Assembly (NCBI GenBank): GCA_951799445.1
Contig: OX637293.1
Span: 7,812,001 to 7,876,000, forward strand
Source of the DNA: Pseudisothecium myosuroides
Lineage: Eukaryota; Streptophyta; Bryopsida; Hypnales; Lembophyllaceae
Direction of reading: 5' to 3'
DNA length: 64,000 bases
The translations under genes were made by a program, and so were the position numbers. The notes beneath the pieces are model-generated. The model searched no databases. It saw only the letters and a list, made by a program, of their open reading frames with translations, and was not told where the DNA came from. Numbering within the stretch: position 1 is the stretch's first letter; each line of letters starts with the position of its first letter. Shown piece by piece: positions 24,801 to 35,754 of this stretch.

Positions 24801-26472
24801 ACACATTTGTATTCTGCATGCTCTGAATAGGATTTGCGAGAAGATGGTTCACATACATTTCATGTTCATCTGGACACAACGAAATAAGACTCTTCAAGAG
24901 CAAGCGATAACTGAAATGCAAAGAATATTGTCTAGCACTGGTGCCCATGGAGGAAATGTCAAAATACTAAAAGATGAAGAATTGAGCGGGAAAAGCAACA
25001 ACATTCCAAACAAGCCATCACTTAGCGGCACTAACGCAAAGAAGTTGTTCAAACCAAGTACACTACCTGAAGGTTCTCAAGAAGCACTTTATATTGACAT
25101 TGTGAATGCTGAAAAGAATTGACTCAACAACGGAAAGAGCAGAAGAGAAAGGCTACAAACTTGGAAAGATCTACATGCACTATTGCCATATTTTCAGGGC
25201 TTGACCTTAAGTGAGGAAGAAAAGGAAGCATTCCCAGCATTAGTTCAGAGCTTCGGCAAGAGTTACATTGAATCATTTGGGGAACATCATGTCAGCCACT
25301 ATTTGGTGACTTCTATTGCTACACTAAACCTTAATCTTTTAATGCTGGCCCTCAACTGATTGATGTGAGTACTAACTCGTTGCTAAAGAAGACCGATTGG
25401 ATGAAAGAGTGATGCTGCTCTCGTTTCTGAAAATGCTGCAGATGAAAAATTGATTTGTTCGTTGCCAAATTCTCAAGCTAGGGTCATGAACACTTGGACA
25501 ATAGGTTACTTACTATAGGTTAACTACAGGTTTACCAAAAGATTTCAAACAAAACAGCAGGAGTGATTACAATACCAAGTCAAAACAATGTAACTGCCTT
25601 GTAGACCAGGAGGTTTCAGAGATAATATATCACCATTACCTAGATTTTACAAGTTGATTTTGGATTCAGTGCTGTAGCAAACTTTTGCTCCTCCTTCCCA
25701 GCAAATCCTCTACTATTGACTCTTTTTCTCGACTCTTTTTCTCAACTCTTGCTGATCACCATGCACAGCTGATGTAGTCACTCTTCATGTTTCGTTTGAA
25801 ACCTATAGTATACTTGTGTTTAAGTTCAAAACATATAGTTTTAATACCTATGTTAGATTAGGGATCTGATCTCCTTGAACCCTGTCATATAGCTAACATT
25901 GGTATACTATAACAATTAGCTAACAAGATGAAAACGAAATTTCTAAGAAGTTGTCTGCAAAATTGTAAACGTAAAACAACAAAATGCAAACCACGATTCT
26001 ATATAGCCTAGAATGAACTGACAAAAGAACATTGTTTCGTTTGTTGCAGCATGTGTTTATTAGACATGCCCCATGGTTTGTGCAGCAATATGGGAGTTTG
26101 TCCATCTGGTCATGCCAGGGCATGGAAAACTCCCATCATGCTGCTAAAGCTGCATTCCAAAGACATACTCAGCATGGTGGTGGGAAGTCAAAGATCAGCC
26201 CTTTGATTCAAACCTATCAACATTGGTTTCGAATTATCCAGCACTGGTTTTACGACAAAGACAAGGAAGCAACTATCCTAATACCAAGTGACTTAGCAGA
26301 TGAAGATATTATTCAGAGAAGACAGGAAGCATCGCTTAATTCTAGCGCATCAGCTCATCACGCTTTATGGAGAGCTAAGTGCACAAGAGTTGGATCAAAG
26401 TGGCTTCCTAATTCAGACATTCAAACAGAGATTGGAGGGGAGGGAGTCAACGTACAATTGGACGTCATGTAG
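21818..26472 (+). pseudogene. Three-exon transposase-like gene of unknown family
   Basis: The exons are 21,818-23,207, 24,221-25,305 and 26,050-26,472, chosen from GT/AG sites that keep phase (GG|GTAAGC to GCAG|AA; TTG|GTGAC to GCAG|CATG). The product would be about 965 aa. The N-terminal half has a long coiled coil (about 22,140-22,540) and a basic stretch. The second half has a GDMKT motif, a YYCIYYMQ motif that looks like a zinc CxxC with the second Cys lost, VHICILHALNRICEKM, and then HAPWFVQQYG followed by WSCQGMENSHH and a RHTQHGGG motif. This order resembles uncharacterised eukaryotic transposon-type proteins with a GQGVEK(N/S) block; the assignment is from memory and tentative. A TGA at 25,120-25,122 interrupts otherwise coherent exon 2. 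I start at the ATG at 21,818 rather than 21,719 because the extra codons look non-coding. Confidence 0.65.
23780..24095 (+). repeat. GATCAATTA(C/G) tandem array inside intron 1
   Basis: About 20 degenerate copies of GATCAATTACCATCA and GATCAATTAGCTCTGGATCT occur within the intron 23,208-24,220. They are simple tandem expansions with no coding meaning. Confidence 0.8.
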
Positions 26473-26680
26473 CTTTTGCAGTGAATTCCCCTGCCTTAAT
26501 TTCTCTCAATGATTTGCAGCAGCTTAGGAAATAGTACTTCTGCTGCAGTCATTTTTTCTTCATTTCGTTGATTGATCTGTATGGCAAGTCATTGTATTCA
26601 ATTAAAAAACAAGCAATGAAGAAATAAAATGCCTTAACAGAAAGGACAAACATTTTTGACAAAGGAAAGTTGATGTTTAC

Positions 26681-27903
26681 CTTCACTTTTGGAGCATTGT
26701 CCTGTAGGATCCAAAGTGTAAAGTTTTCTGGAGCCCTCGATCCCATAGCTATTAGTATCTCTTGCCTAATAGAAGATAAACTCCAATTTTCGACCCACCT
26801 CAATTATCTCCTTCCAATCATCCATCTGACAATGTATGTTTACCATGCTGATCTCTTCACACTGGTCTATGTACTCCCAATTAGACCCACCCATGTTGCG
26901 CTGCCTATTAAACTGGAAATTTGCATAAAGAATGGACCTTCCAATATGATATCTGAAACTTAAAGATTTCTGGTCGACAATGCAACGAATCGCATCTAGA
27001 CCTATTGTAACCTTTTCGTCCCAACCATTGTCCATTAAAGATTCAATGAGCGGCTTAGAGAGGCTTCGCCAGACAAACATTGTCGGTGTTTTGTGCATAC
27101 AGTCGGTTCCTGCTGCGAACAAGTCTACCATAATGCCGATTGGCATAAACCATTGCAGATGTGTGGATCTGCTACCAGTACTGGGCTTCATAGAAGTCTG
27201 AAAATCAAGTCTTAACTTTGCCCGGAAGGCCTCACTACTTGCCATGTCAAGAATAGGCCAAACTGAATCATGAAAAGCAGGCAAAGGAACAGGTTCTATT
27301 GTACCAAAGGTGCCGTTTTTTTTCTTTGGAATGTACATGGCATTGTAGAAAAAAATACCGTCATGTAATAACTCTTTGTGTGATCTAGATCCTCTTCCAA
27401 TTTCGCCTATCTCAGCATGATGTACGACAATTAGGTCAAGTACACTCTTCGGATCAACCTAGTTCATCGACGCAGACAAGTACAGATCTGAAATACAACC
27501 GTGGAGTGGAGATGTCAAGTCCTGTAAAAGCTAACAAAGCTAACAAGAACTTGAAACAAACAAATAAACTTACAATTAACAAGTGAAGAAACTTACAGTT
27601 GCAAGCAGCTGTTATCGGCAAGGGTTTGCTCCGATCTAAGTCCAATTGTCTGTACATGTATGCGTGTTGTACCAAAATCTCAGAAACTGTTTTCTTCTCC
27701 ATTCTAAACTCTTGTACTCTTGCTTTGTAAGCGCCTTCAAAACTTGTACTCCCATGTTTTGCTGCGTCTTTAGCATGGCCACCTTTCTTCCCTGGTAACA
27801 AAGTAACCCAAGAGCCGATCTCCACTCGCACTGGTATATAGTCATTGTTCTCATCTCTCATGTTGTATAACAACATAGCTTGCAAAGACGATCGCCGCGG
27901 CAT
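26681..27903 (-). pseudogene. Unknown two-exon gene, copy B (decayed)
   Basis: Exon 1 is 27,597-27,903 (ATG at 27,903, MPRRSSLQ) and exon 2 is 26,681-27,487. It is the same family as copy A at 12.1-13.3 kb with identical splice-site positions (GTAAGT after AACT; acceptor TTTCAG). It retains a start codon and a cleaner N-terminus than copy A: IGSWVTL, PGKKGGHAKDAAK, GAYKARVQEFRM. Exon 2 carries a TAG at 27,459-27,461, where copy A has Trp, and a one-base frameshift near 26,795. The gene converges on the transposase-like gene, whose stop at 26,472 is only about 200 bases away. The two may be partners in one element. Family not recognised. Confidence 0.68.
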
Positions 27904-28155
27904 TGAATCCAACAATGTCGTATCAAAAGACAATGAAGCTACAAAACAGGAGAAGGTGAGGCGCAACACAAGAGAAGGTGAGACGCAACACAGGAGAAGA
28001 TGAAAGTGCAACACATTAGAAGCCGGAACACATCTTGAAGAAGGCGCAGAGATGTTGGAAACTCGTAAAGGTAGCCATAGCCGCAAAGGTAGTCGCAAAG
28101 GTAGCCGCAGTTGCTCACATGGTTCCCTTGATTCATCGCCCTTTTACTTACAAAT
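27904..28155 (-). promoter_or_regulatory. Upstream region of copy B, cut by the Ty3 LTR
   Basis: Short GAGAAGGTGAGGCGCAACAC-type direct repeats occur at 27,950-28,015. The LTR starts at 28,156, so any further upstream sequence lies beyond the retrotransposon, outside the window. The last five bases, CAAAT (28,151-28,155), should be one copy of the retrotransposon target duplication. Confidence 0.4.
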
Positions 28156-29670
28156 TGTCGCAGCACAGAGTAAGTGAATTCCCTGTTATACTCCCCAAAA
28201 CCACTCTAAAGCATAACAAAATGACTCTAAAGATCAAACCCACGAGATTCTGTGAAGTGTCTAGCTCTGTTCCCAACTTAAGCTCCTGTCAGTCTCCAAT
28301 TTCTACTTTCCGGTCCTAGATCTAAAACCGGAAACAACAACACACCGAAAACAATGACCAGACCTATCTCTATCTCTTCCGGTTTGTCAAGCTATTCGGT
28401 CCTGTAAAACTACCACAACCCAGGATCAACTTCTGATCCTGGTACTCCTTTGGACCGATCCGTTCCGGTCCGCTCACACTTACTCTCACTCTACTCCGGT
28501 TTAGTTTTGCCTCTGTTTCACCATCAGAGGGTTTGCCGCTTGTTTTTGAGAGTGGCAGGCCCGCCACTCCTTCCATGAATTATAGTGGCTGAAGACCCAC
28601 TTCTCTAATCCACTACTTCCTACACTAGCGCGGATCCGGTTTGATCTCTCACAGCCACCCGGATGGCGATCCGGTTTGCAGGTCACACAAAGACCCCCCG
28701 TACGATCCTCTCATACTACAACGACCTTGATGCCAAGTTTCCTCCGTGCAAAGTTAGGTGGTTACAAGCAAACTCGTCCGTTCCAACATCAACTAAAGTC
28801 CTTCTGTTTACCAACTGGGGCAGCGAGACCTCACGGGAGATCGGACACTCAACCGGATTTCCTATCCAGGAGTTCTAGCGCGACTAAGGACTCCTTCCCT
28901 ATCCGCCTAGCCTAACAACGGTTTTCTCGCCAGGAATCATGAACTATAGAAGTGCTGAGGCACTAAAATCCGCTCCCAACACTTAGAATACCCACTCACA
29001 TGCACATAAGAGCAAAACAAACGCACTAAGGGGAGAAATCTCTCTAGAATCTGCATACATTTTCCTAACTCCTCACCAAAACAGCCCTGCCACGCGCGGG
29101 AGAGACGTACAACAAGAAATCAATAGAAAACGCACAAAAACTCAAGGGAAAAGACTCCCAGTCTCCTTCGCAGAGACTGACTAATATACACTTTAAAACT
29201 CAAAAGTCAACAAAAAGGGGCCCGGAAAGTCCGCGCGGAACTTTCGGTCCCTGCCGAGCCGGCCAGACCGGAAAACATCCGATTCAGACCAGACACACCG
29301 GATCAAATCCGGTCCGGTCCTAACTAACAAATATTTACAACTAAAATCCTAACTATCCTATCAGAACCGGATCTACTCCTTGATCCGTTCCTTCGTCCAT
29401 AACTTGGTCTTCACCTTGGTCCACGCTCTGATCTCGTTCTTGATCCGCACCCTGATCCGGGGTCAGATCCATACTTTGATCCTGCCCCTAGTTCAGTGTG
29501 GGACTTCTAGGCGGTTCCGTTCCAAGCTGTTCGAAGACGTCCGTCAGATTCCGGTTCCGTAGTTAATTTCCGGTTTCCTGTTACCTCCTGCTCAATTCCG
29601 GATACCAGATCACGGTTTCCGTTCCAAGATTTAGATAACTTACAAAAAACCAAAAATTCACATTGCGACA
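28156..29670 (-). repeat. 3' LTR of the Ty3 element (1,515 bp)
   Basis: On the plus strand it runs from TGTCGCAGCAC to CATTGCGACA, giving terminal TGTCGCA/TGCGACA inverted repeats. The start and the first 1,366 bases recur at 62,631-64,000. ORFs of 60-80 codons inside it (for example 28,663-28,915) occur in both LTRs and are not genes. Confidence 0.95.
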
Positions 29671-29673
29671 TTA

Positions 29674-29683
29674 TCCCTTCCTC
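29674..29683 (-). other. Polypurine tract of the Ty3 element
   Basis: On the minus strand GAGGAAGGGA lies three bases before the 3' LTR. It is the expected primer for plus-strand DNA synthesis. Confidence 0.8.
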
Positions 29684-29709
29684 ATCTATAAGCGTCCTCA
29701 CGAACACTA

Positions 29710-31059
29710 TTAATCCTCATCTGATGAAGAAGCTTCGGTATACTTCTTCACTCTCGATCCATTCACACGGGTATCAAGCCACTGTCCTTGCAGATTCTGG
29801 AGTTGCAGAGATCCGTTTTGGAAAACCTGATTGACTCGGAAAGGTCCCATCCAACGAGTATGTAACTTACCCGGAAAGTCTTTATGACGGTTGTCATAGA
29901 GAAGAACCAGGCCTCCTTCTCTGATTCCGTGATCCGCTGGGATTTTCCGATCGTAATCTTCCTTGCGCTTATTCTGCACTCCTAGGGTTCTTTCCAGGGC
30001 TGCATTCCGGATTTCTTCCAGTTCTTCAATGGCGAGAAGTCTTGGAAGAGTATCCATCCTTGATACTGCACTTCGAGCTGCCATGACTCGAAATGTTTCC
30101 ACCTCCAACTCCACTCCATGGACTGCTTCCTAACCGAAAACCAAAAAGTATGGAGTTTTTCCGATTGTGGTCTTCTCTGTGGTGTTGTACGTGTGAACTG
30201 CTGAAGGTAGTTTCCGGTCCCAATCCGTCTTATGAGCGGAAACCATCTTGTTTAAGATCTTACCAACTATTCCGTTCGCCCGCTCCGTCAATCCGTTCGC
30301 TTTCGGGTTGTAAGGAGTCGTCTTCCGGTGCTTGATAAGATACTTGTTGGTTAGGTCGACGATGACATCATTGAGGAAATGGGTTCCCCGGTCGTTGACC
30401 AACTCCAATGGGTGTCCAAAACGCATGAGGATTTCTTCAAACAGAAAGTTTGCTGAAGTTTCCGCATCGTTCTTCCGTGTTGCCTTGGCCTCTACCCATT
30501 TGGTCACGTAATCCGTGGCTAGAATAATGTACCTCTTTTTTTGTGTACTGACTGGAAAAATAGGTCCTATAAAATCTATTCCCCATTTCTCAAAAGGTGC
30601 TAGGAGAATGATAGGAGTCAGCGGCTAGTGATTCCGGAAGGATGGTGCTCCTGTCCGCTGACACTGATCACAACTCCTAACAAAATTCCTAACATCTCTG
30701 TGTAAATACGGCCACCAGTTTCCGGTTGATCGGATCCGGTTCACTGTATTAACAAAGGCAAAATGTCCTCCCAAATCTCCGGCATGAAGAGCTTGAATCA
30801 CTTTCTTTTGTTCTGCAGGTTCTAGACATTGCCTGAGAATATCATCCGTTCCTAACTTGAAAAGGACTCCTCTAATCAGGGTATAAGGAGCTACTTTTCT
30901 TTGGAAAATTTCTTTTTCCTCTACACTCATCTGTTCCGGGTATCTGGACTTTATGAGGTAGTCTATGATATCTTGATACTCTAAAACAGTTTCGTTGTTG
31001 AAGTGAAAGACCTCTGCCAAAGGAGGATCCTGGTTTTCTACAAAAACCGGATCTTCCAC
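29710..31059 (-). pseudogene. Ty3 integrase, broken by two in-frame stops
   Basis: The frame covers the zinc-binding region (HAGDLGGHFAF, then CDQCQR), the core with its first Asp in GIDFIGP, the second in NDRGTHF and the Glu in NGLTERANG, and a C-terminal segment with the GPFRV block. Stops lie at 30,625-30,627 and 30,130-30,132. The three open pieces are all in the same frame, so point mutations rather than deletions broke it. Integrase normally inserts the cDNA into the genome; this copy cannot do so by itself. No chromodomain follows. Confidence 0.9.
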
Positions 31060-31119
31060 AGTATCCGGGAACTCGTCCGGAAACTGAGCGGAAGTATCCG
31101 CTACGGATTTCTGTCCTCT

Positions 31120-31539
31120 CTATCTGGACAAGTAATCCACATTCACATTTGCTTTTCCCGGTTTCACTACAACTTCGTAGTCAAACTCTTGTAAAAGCAA
31201 AATCCATCTAGCAATCCGGCCTGACAAATCCAGTTTGTTGACAAGGTATTTTAAAGAATCATGATCTGTGTGAAAAATTACCTTGTATCCGAGTAGATAG
31301 TGTCGGAACTTCTTACAGGAATACACCACTGCTAACGCCTCTCGTTCTGTAGTCGTGTAATTCCGTTCAGCCAAACTCATTTGTCTACTCGCATAGTAAA
31401 TCGGATTCTCACGCCTTTCTGAGTCAAACTGCCAGAGAATTGAACCCAGACACCAACCAGGTGCATCGAGAGTAACATGGAACTCCTTCGTCCAATCCGG
31501 AACGGAAAGGATCGGAGCTTTAGCCAACTGGATCTTCAA
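31120..31539 (-). pseudogene. Ty3 RNase H domain fragment
   Basis: It carries the FHVTLDAPGWCLGSIL, NYTTTEREALAVV, TDHDSLKYL and YEVVVKPGKANVN blocks typical of the Ty3 RNase H region. It is in the same frame as the RT fragment at 31,588-31,914 but is separated from it by two stops. The frame ends in the usual ADYLSR-like motif (VDYLSR) followed by a stop before integrase. Confidence 0.9.
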
Positions 31540-31587
31540 ATCTTCGAAGGCCTGTTGTCTCTTTTCCGTCTAGACGAATTCCGTATC

Positions 31588-31914
31588 TTACTTTAAAAGT
31601 TCCGTGAGCGGAATAGCCCTCTTGGCATATCCGTCGATGAACCGCCGGTAGTATCCTACACATCCAAGAAATCCATGGATTTCTTTAACACAGGTTGGAG
31701 GTAGCAAAGTGAGCATCACTCTCACTTTCTCCAGGTCAGCCTGTAATCCGGTCTTGCTCACTACATGACCAAGTAAAATTCCGGATCCCATCCCGAAAAA
31801 ACACTTGCCCGGATGTAGCTTCAAACCGGTTTCTCGGCATTTTTGGAATGTCTTCCTTAAACACTCGAGATGACTTTCCCGGTCACTGAAAACCGCAAAG
31901 TTGTCTATGAACAC
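31588..31914 (-). pseudogene. Ty3 reverse transcriptase, C-terminal part
   Basis: It begins at the catalytic box, where the expected x-x-D-D reads FIDN, so the second catalytic aspartate is lost. Downstream are LHPGKCFFG, GHVVSKTGL and the FLGCVGYYRRFI thumb motifs. A frameshift near 31,910 separates it from the first part of RT. Confidence 0.88.
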
Positions 31915-32822
31915 CTCAAGGAAATGTCGAAGAAAATCCTTGAAATATCCATCATCAGTCGCTGAAACGTTCCGGGTGCATTACACAGGCCGAACGGCAT
32001 CCGGGTGAAAGCATAAGTCCCCCATTCCGTCGTGAATGTGGTCTTGAGCTGATCGCACCACCGGATGAACACCTGGTTGTAACCGGAAAATCCGTCTAAG
32101 AAACTGTAACAATCGTGGCCAGCAACGTGGTCCAAAATAAGATCGGTGAACGGAAGAGGGAAGTAATCCTTCTTCGTGGCTGCATTCAATTTCCGGAAAT
32201 CTTGGCAAACCCGGATCTTGACTTTCCCATCCGCTCCAACTTTCTTTGGAACCACCACAATAGGAGAAACCCATTCAGAGTTGTGGACCGGATAAATGAA
32301 TCCTGCTTCCAGCAACCGATCGATTTCCTCCTTCACCATCAACGAATACTTGGGGTTGAGCCGGTACTGTCGCTGTCGAACCGGAACATTTCCTTCTGTC
32401 AGGTTGATGCGGTGTTCTCCTAAATGAGGGGGGATGCCCTTCAGATCGGATGGCTCCCAAGCAAAAACGTCGAGATACTCCTTCAGAAGTTTAGTATAAC
32501 CGGATTTCTCCGTATCCTTCAAGAGTTTACTAAGGTAAAAACTCCTGTTGGGTTCAATACTCTCCTTCTCATACTTAGTGAGTGAAACAACCGGTTTGAC
32601 TTTTTCCTCGTAAACTTCCTCAGGAAAGGAAGCTAGATTTCCCCAACCGGATTCTCTTGTTTCACTCTGACTAACCAGTAGATTTTCGGTCCTGATCTGT
32701 TGAGCGATCCACTCGACTGTAAGTGGAACACTCGACTCTCCCAGAGATCGATCTTCTACCACTGGTTTCTGGATTTCTTCCGGATGATGCTCTATCACAA
32801 CATCGGAAAATCCATAGTTCAT
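31905..32822 (-). pseudogene. Ty3 reverse transcriptase, N-terminal part
   Basis: Clear RT motifs are present: PVRQRQYRLNP, SPIVVVPKK, CQDFRKLNA, a YSFLDGFSGYNQ box with the first catalytic Asp, and MPFGLCNAPGTFQRLM. The 305-codon frame also covers the linker after protease. It is out of frame with the protease segment (frameshift near 32,880) and with the RT C-terminal part. Confidence 0.92.
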
Positions 32823-32884
32823 CTCGGACTGGTGCTCGAATGGATCTACAAAATAACTGGTGGCGGAATCTTTCGGATCCGGAA

Positions 32885-33358
32885 TCAGTCCATCGTGTAG
32901 CCATCCGAATCACTCGTCTCTCCTAAATGCTTCTCAGTGGTCCAAGGAATCCGGTTGGAAGGTTTCCCTACCACCAGTTCCTTGGCTCCCCAATCCACAA
33001 GTACTCGAGCGGAATATAACCAGGGTCTACCGAGTAACATCGGAAAAGGTCTACCTTTATGAACACGTATAATAACGTAATTCAGCAGGTAGTCTTTTCC
33101 TCCAATCCGGGTTGGAACTTGTGAAAGTTTCCCGATCGGATTTACTCGTGACTGATCCGCCATTCTGAGGACTTGTTCCGTGGCTTCGAAAGTGGTGAAT
33201 CCCAAGTCAAATGCTGTATCCTCCAACATCAGGTTCACTCCCGATCCGCCATCGATCAGAACCTTGGGAATGGCACATCCTTCTATCTCCACAGTGACCT
33301 CTGGAGCTCCGGAATCTTCCGTTTGAGAAAAGTTGACTGCGACCGCTGGCAGCTTCAC
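32885..33358 (-). pseudogene. Ty3 aspartic protease region
   Basis: The retropepsin active-site block VLIDGGSGVNLM has its Asp codon at about 33,251-33,253. The second hallmark, an LGRPW block, follows about 75 residues later. The same frame continues upstream to 33,814 but is cut by a TAG at 33,398-33,400. The protease would process Gag-Pol. Confidence 0.85.
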
Positions 33359-33400
33359 CTTCTTCCTCCGTTTCCGGGTCCAAGCGTCTCGGATCAGCTA

Positions 33401-35019
33401 CTGGTACATCACGTTGTCATGCAGGAGCTGCCCAGTTGTGACATTCGCCTTCTGATCCTTTATATCCTGGATGATGTTACACTCATGCGTATTTACATCC
33501 GGATTAATGATCACTGGTGTGTCACTAAAACTAACCTTCTTCTGATTCCGTAATATATCCGGTCCAGAGATTTCCGTTCGGATCTCTGCGCTGATATCTA
33601 TCGGAATCCGATTACTGCCTACCCCTTCCTCAGAGTGAACTAACTCTGGTTCCGGTCTAGGCTCTGGAGAAGGACGATCCGAATCGCTACTCGATTCCGG
33701 TTTCCTTCTCGACTTCTTCTTACTACTCCTAATGGTACGACCGGATTGGTTCCTGGTGGAACTGCGCGTCGATACTCGGTTGACCGCGCTCTCCGCTCCT
33801 CCTGGCAGCTCCACCTCGCACCGTCATTTCTCCGGATTCTCCGTTCCAGCAGAGTGACCGTAGTTGAGTGCGGTCTGCTCCCTGGGAAGAATCTGGACTT
33901 GCTTGTAAACCGGTCGCGGCTGTACTGGTTTTGGACATTGATCCTCCGGATGTCCATACTCCTGGCAATTTTGGCATGGAAGGATCCGTGGCGCACCTTG
34001 TGCTACTCCCTTGTTAGGACAGTTACTAGAATAGTGTCCCGGTTCTCCACAGCCATAACAAATCACCACTTGTCTGTCCGGATATGCTCGCATCGGTTGC
34101 TGCATCATGATGCCTTGACTAGGACCGGGTAGAAAATTCCGGTTTAGCATGTTGGAACGGATTGGAACAGCAATCCCTTTTCCTCTCGCATAAGTCGGCT
34201 GAATCTGGTAAACTTCCTCCTCTTCCTCAGGTGCCATGGTGTAGTACACCTCTTCTTCTTCAGGATACACGAAGTGAACGTGCTTCGGGTTGATTCTTTG
34301 GCACTCGCTCGGGTAATGACCCGGTTCTCCACAACCATAACTTTCACAACGGTCTTTCGACTCTGCCCCTGCTTGGACGAACGTCGGGGAGGTGAAACAC
34401 TCCGTTCCGCATCCGAACTGGATGAACTCCGATTGGAAATATCCAATCCGGTCGACTCAAAAGTACTTTCCGAGTCTGAGACCTTCTTTCGATGCTTCGA
34501 TTTCCGGTCGATTTTCTTGCCCTTTCCTCTGGCTTGCTCTTCGCTTCGTTTTAGGGACTTCCGGAGTGACTGCGCTGAATTCTCGTAATTGGTTGCAGCG
34601 TCCATGGCTTCTCTGAGCGTTCTTGGGCGCGTCTGTCGGATCAGGAATCCCATTGACTCGGGTAATCCGGCTACGTACCACTCCACCTGCAAACTAGGAG
34701 CAATCTCAGTGGTTAACTTTTGCATGAGAGCTTTCACTCTCTGCCCGTACCTTCGCACGGATTCGGATGATTTCATTGTCAATGTGCTCAACCGGCCCAA
34801 AGCTCTGGCTTCTCCGCCAACTTCCCGGAAAGCTTGCAGAAAGTCCGTTCTCAGCTGATCCCAATTATCCCGGATCAGATCCGGAACATCTTGGTACCAT
34901 TTGAGAGCTTCTCCCTTCAGCAATCCTTGGAAGATTCTTCGCTGGGCCGCCTCATTCTCTTGGTTGGCGAGTGCAGTCGATTCAAACTCGCACAGCCATT
35001 CAAACGCATCTTGGCTACC
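33401..35019 (-). pseudogene. Ty3 gag, 3' part (capsid and zinc knuckles)
   Basis: The retrotransposon gag domain (FEWLCEFE, then LLKGEALKWYQD, FLQAF, VEWYVAGLPE) occupies about 34,500-35,010. CCHC knuckles follow: a first one near 34,340 with Cys replaced by Ser, a second at 34,019-34,060 (CYGCGEPGHYSSNC), and a third at 33,935-33,976 (CQNCQEYGHPEDQC). Frameshifts near 34,350 and 33,820 split the frame. The N-terminal part is 27 kb away at 62,211-62,488, separated by the hAT element. Codon phase at the two edges fits once one TSD copy is removed. Confidence 0.88.
35012..35019. other. 8-bp target-site duplication, left copy
   Basis: TGGCTACC directly abuts the left terminal inverted repeat and is repeated perfectly at 62,211-62,218. 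Eight bases is the hAT hallmark. Confidence 0.95.
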
Positions 35020-35100
35020 CTGGGTTGTCAAGACGTTCGGACGTTCGGACGTTCGGACGGACGTCCAAAGTCCGGGGACGCTGCCCCCTCAACGTCCTGT
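35020..35100 (+). repeat. Left terminal inverted repeat and GACGTTCGG cluster
   Basis: The 12-bp perfect TIR is followed by tandem GACGTTCG units (35,033-35,056), GGACGTCC and AAAGTCCGGGGACG. The right end shows related words (GACGTCCGG and GGACGTTCAG) just inside its TIR. These are probable transposase recognition sequences. Confidence 0.85.
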
Positions 35101-35139
35101 GACATTCACTTTTTATGTTTTTTACCTACATGGTAAATT

Positions 35140-35745
35140 CCGCGACCGAAAAACCGACCGAAAAACCGACCGTAAACCCGACCGAAAAACCGACTGAGAG
35201 AAACCGACCGAAAAACCGACCGAAAAACCGACTGAGAGAAACCGACCGAAAAACCGACCGAGAGAAACCGACCGAAAAACCGACCGAGAGAACCCGACCG
35301 AAAAACCGACCGAAAAACCGACCGACTAACCGACCGAAAACCCGACCGAAAACCCGACCGAGAGAAACCGACCGAAAAACCGACCGAAGACCTGACCGAA
35401 AAACCGACCGAGGACCCGACCGACTAACCGACCGAAAACCCGACCGATAACCGGACCGACCGAAAACCCGACCGACCGAAAACCCGACCGAAAACGCGTC
35501 CGAGAACCGGACCGACCGAAAACCCGACCGAAAACCCATCCAAAAACCGGACCGACGGAAAATGCGACCGACGACCGAAAACCAGACCGACCGAATTCTC
35601 GACTGAAAACCGGACCAAAAATCGGACCGACCGACCGAAACGCCGACCGAAAACCTGACCGTCCGAAATCACGACCGAAAACCCGACCGTCAACCCGACC
35701 GATAACCCATCCGAAAATCCGACTGAAAACCTGACCCGACCCCAA
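35140..35745 (+). repeat. CCGACCGAAAAAC subterminal array (about 50 units)
   Basis: Units of 10-13 bp, CCGACCGAAAA(A)C with AGAG or CC variants, run for 600 bp next to the left end. The same unit in reverse complement forms the 45,130-45,730 array. Long ORFs on both strands (for example 35,115-35,450) are simple products of the repeat. Confidence 0.92.
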
Positions 35746-35754
35746 TCCCGACCC

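Noticed and set aside
28370..28915. Short ORFs in the LTR, repeated at 62,980-63,394
   Set aside because: They lie in LTR sequence, are present in both LTRs, and have no coding signature.
35140..35745. Possible CRISPR array
   Set aside because: Units are contiguous with no unique spacers, and the context is eukaryotic.
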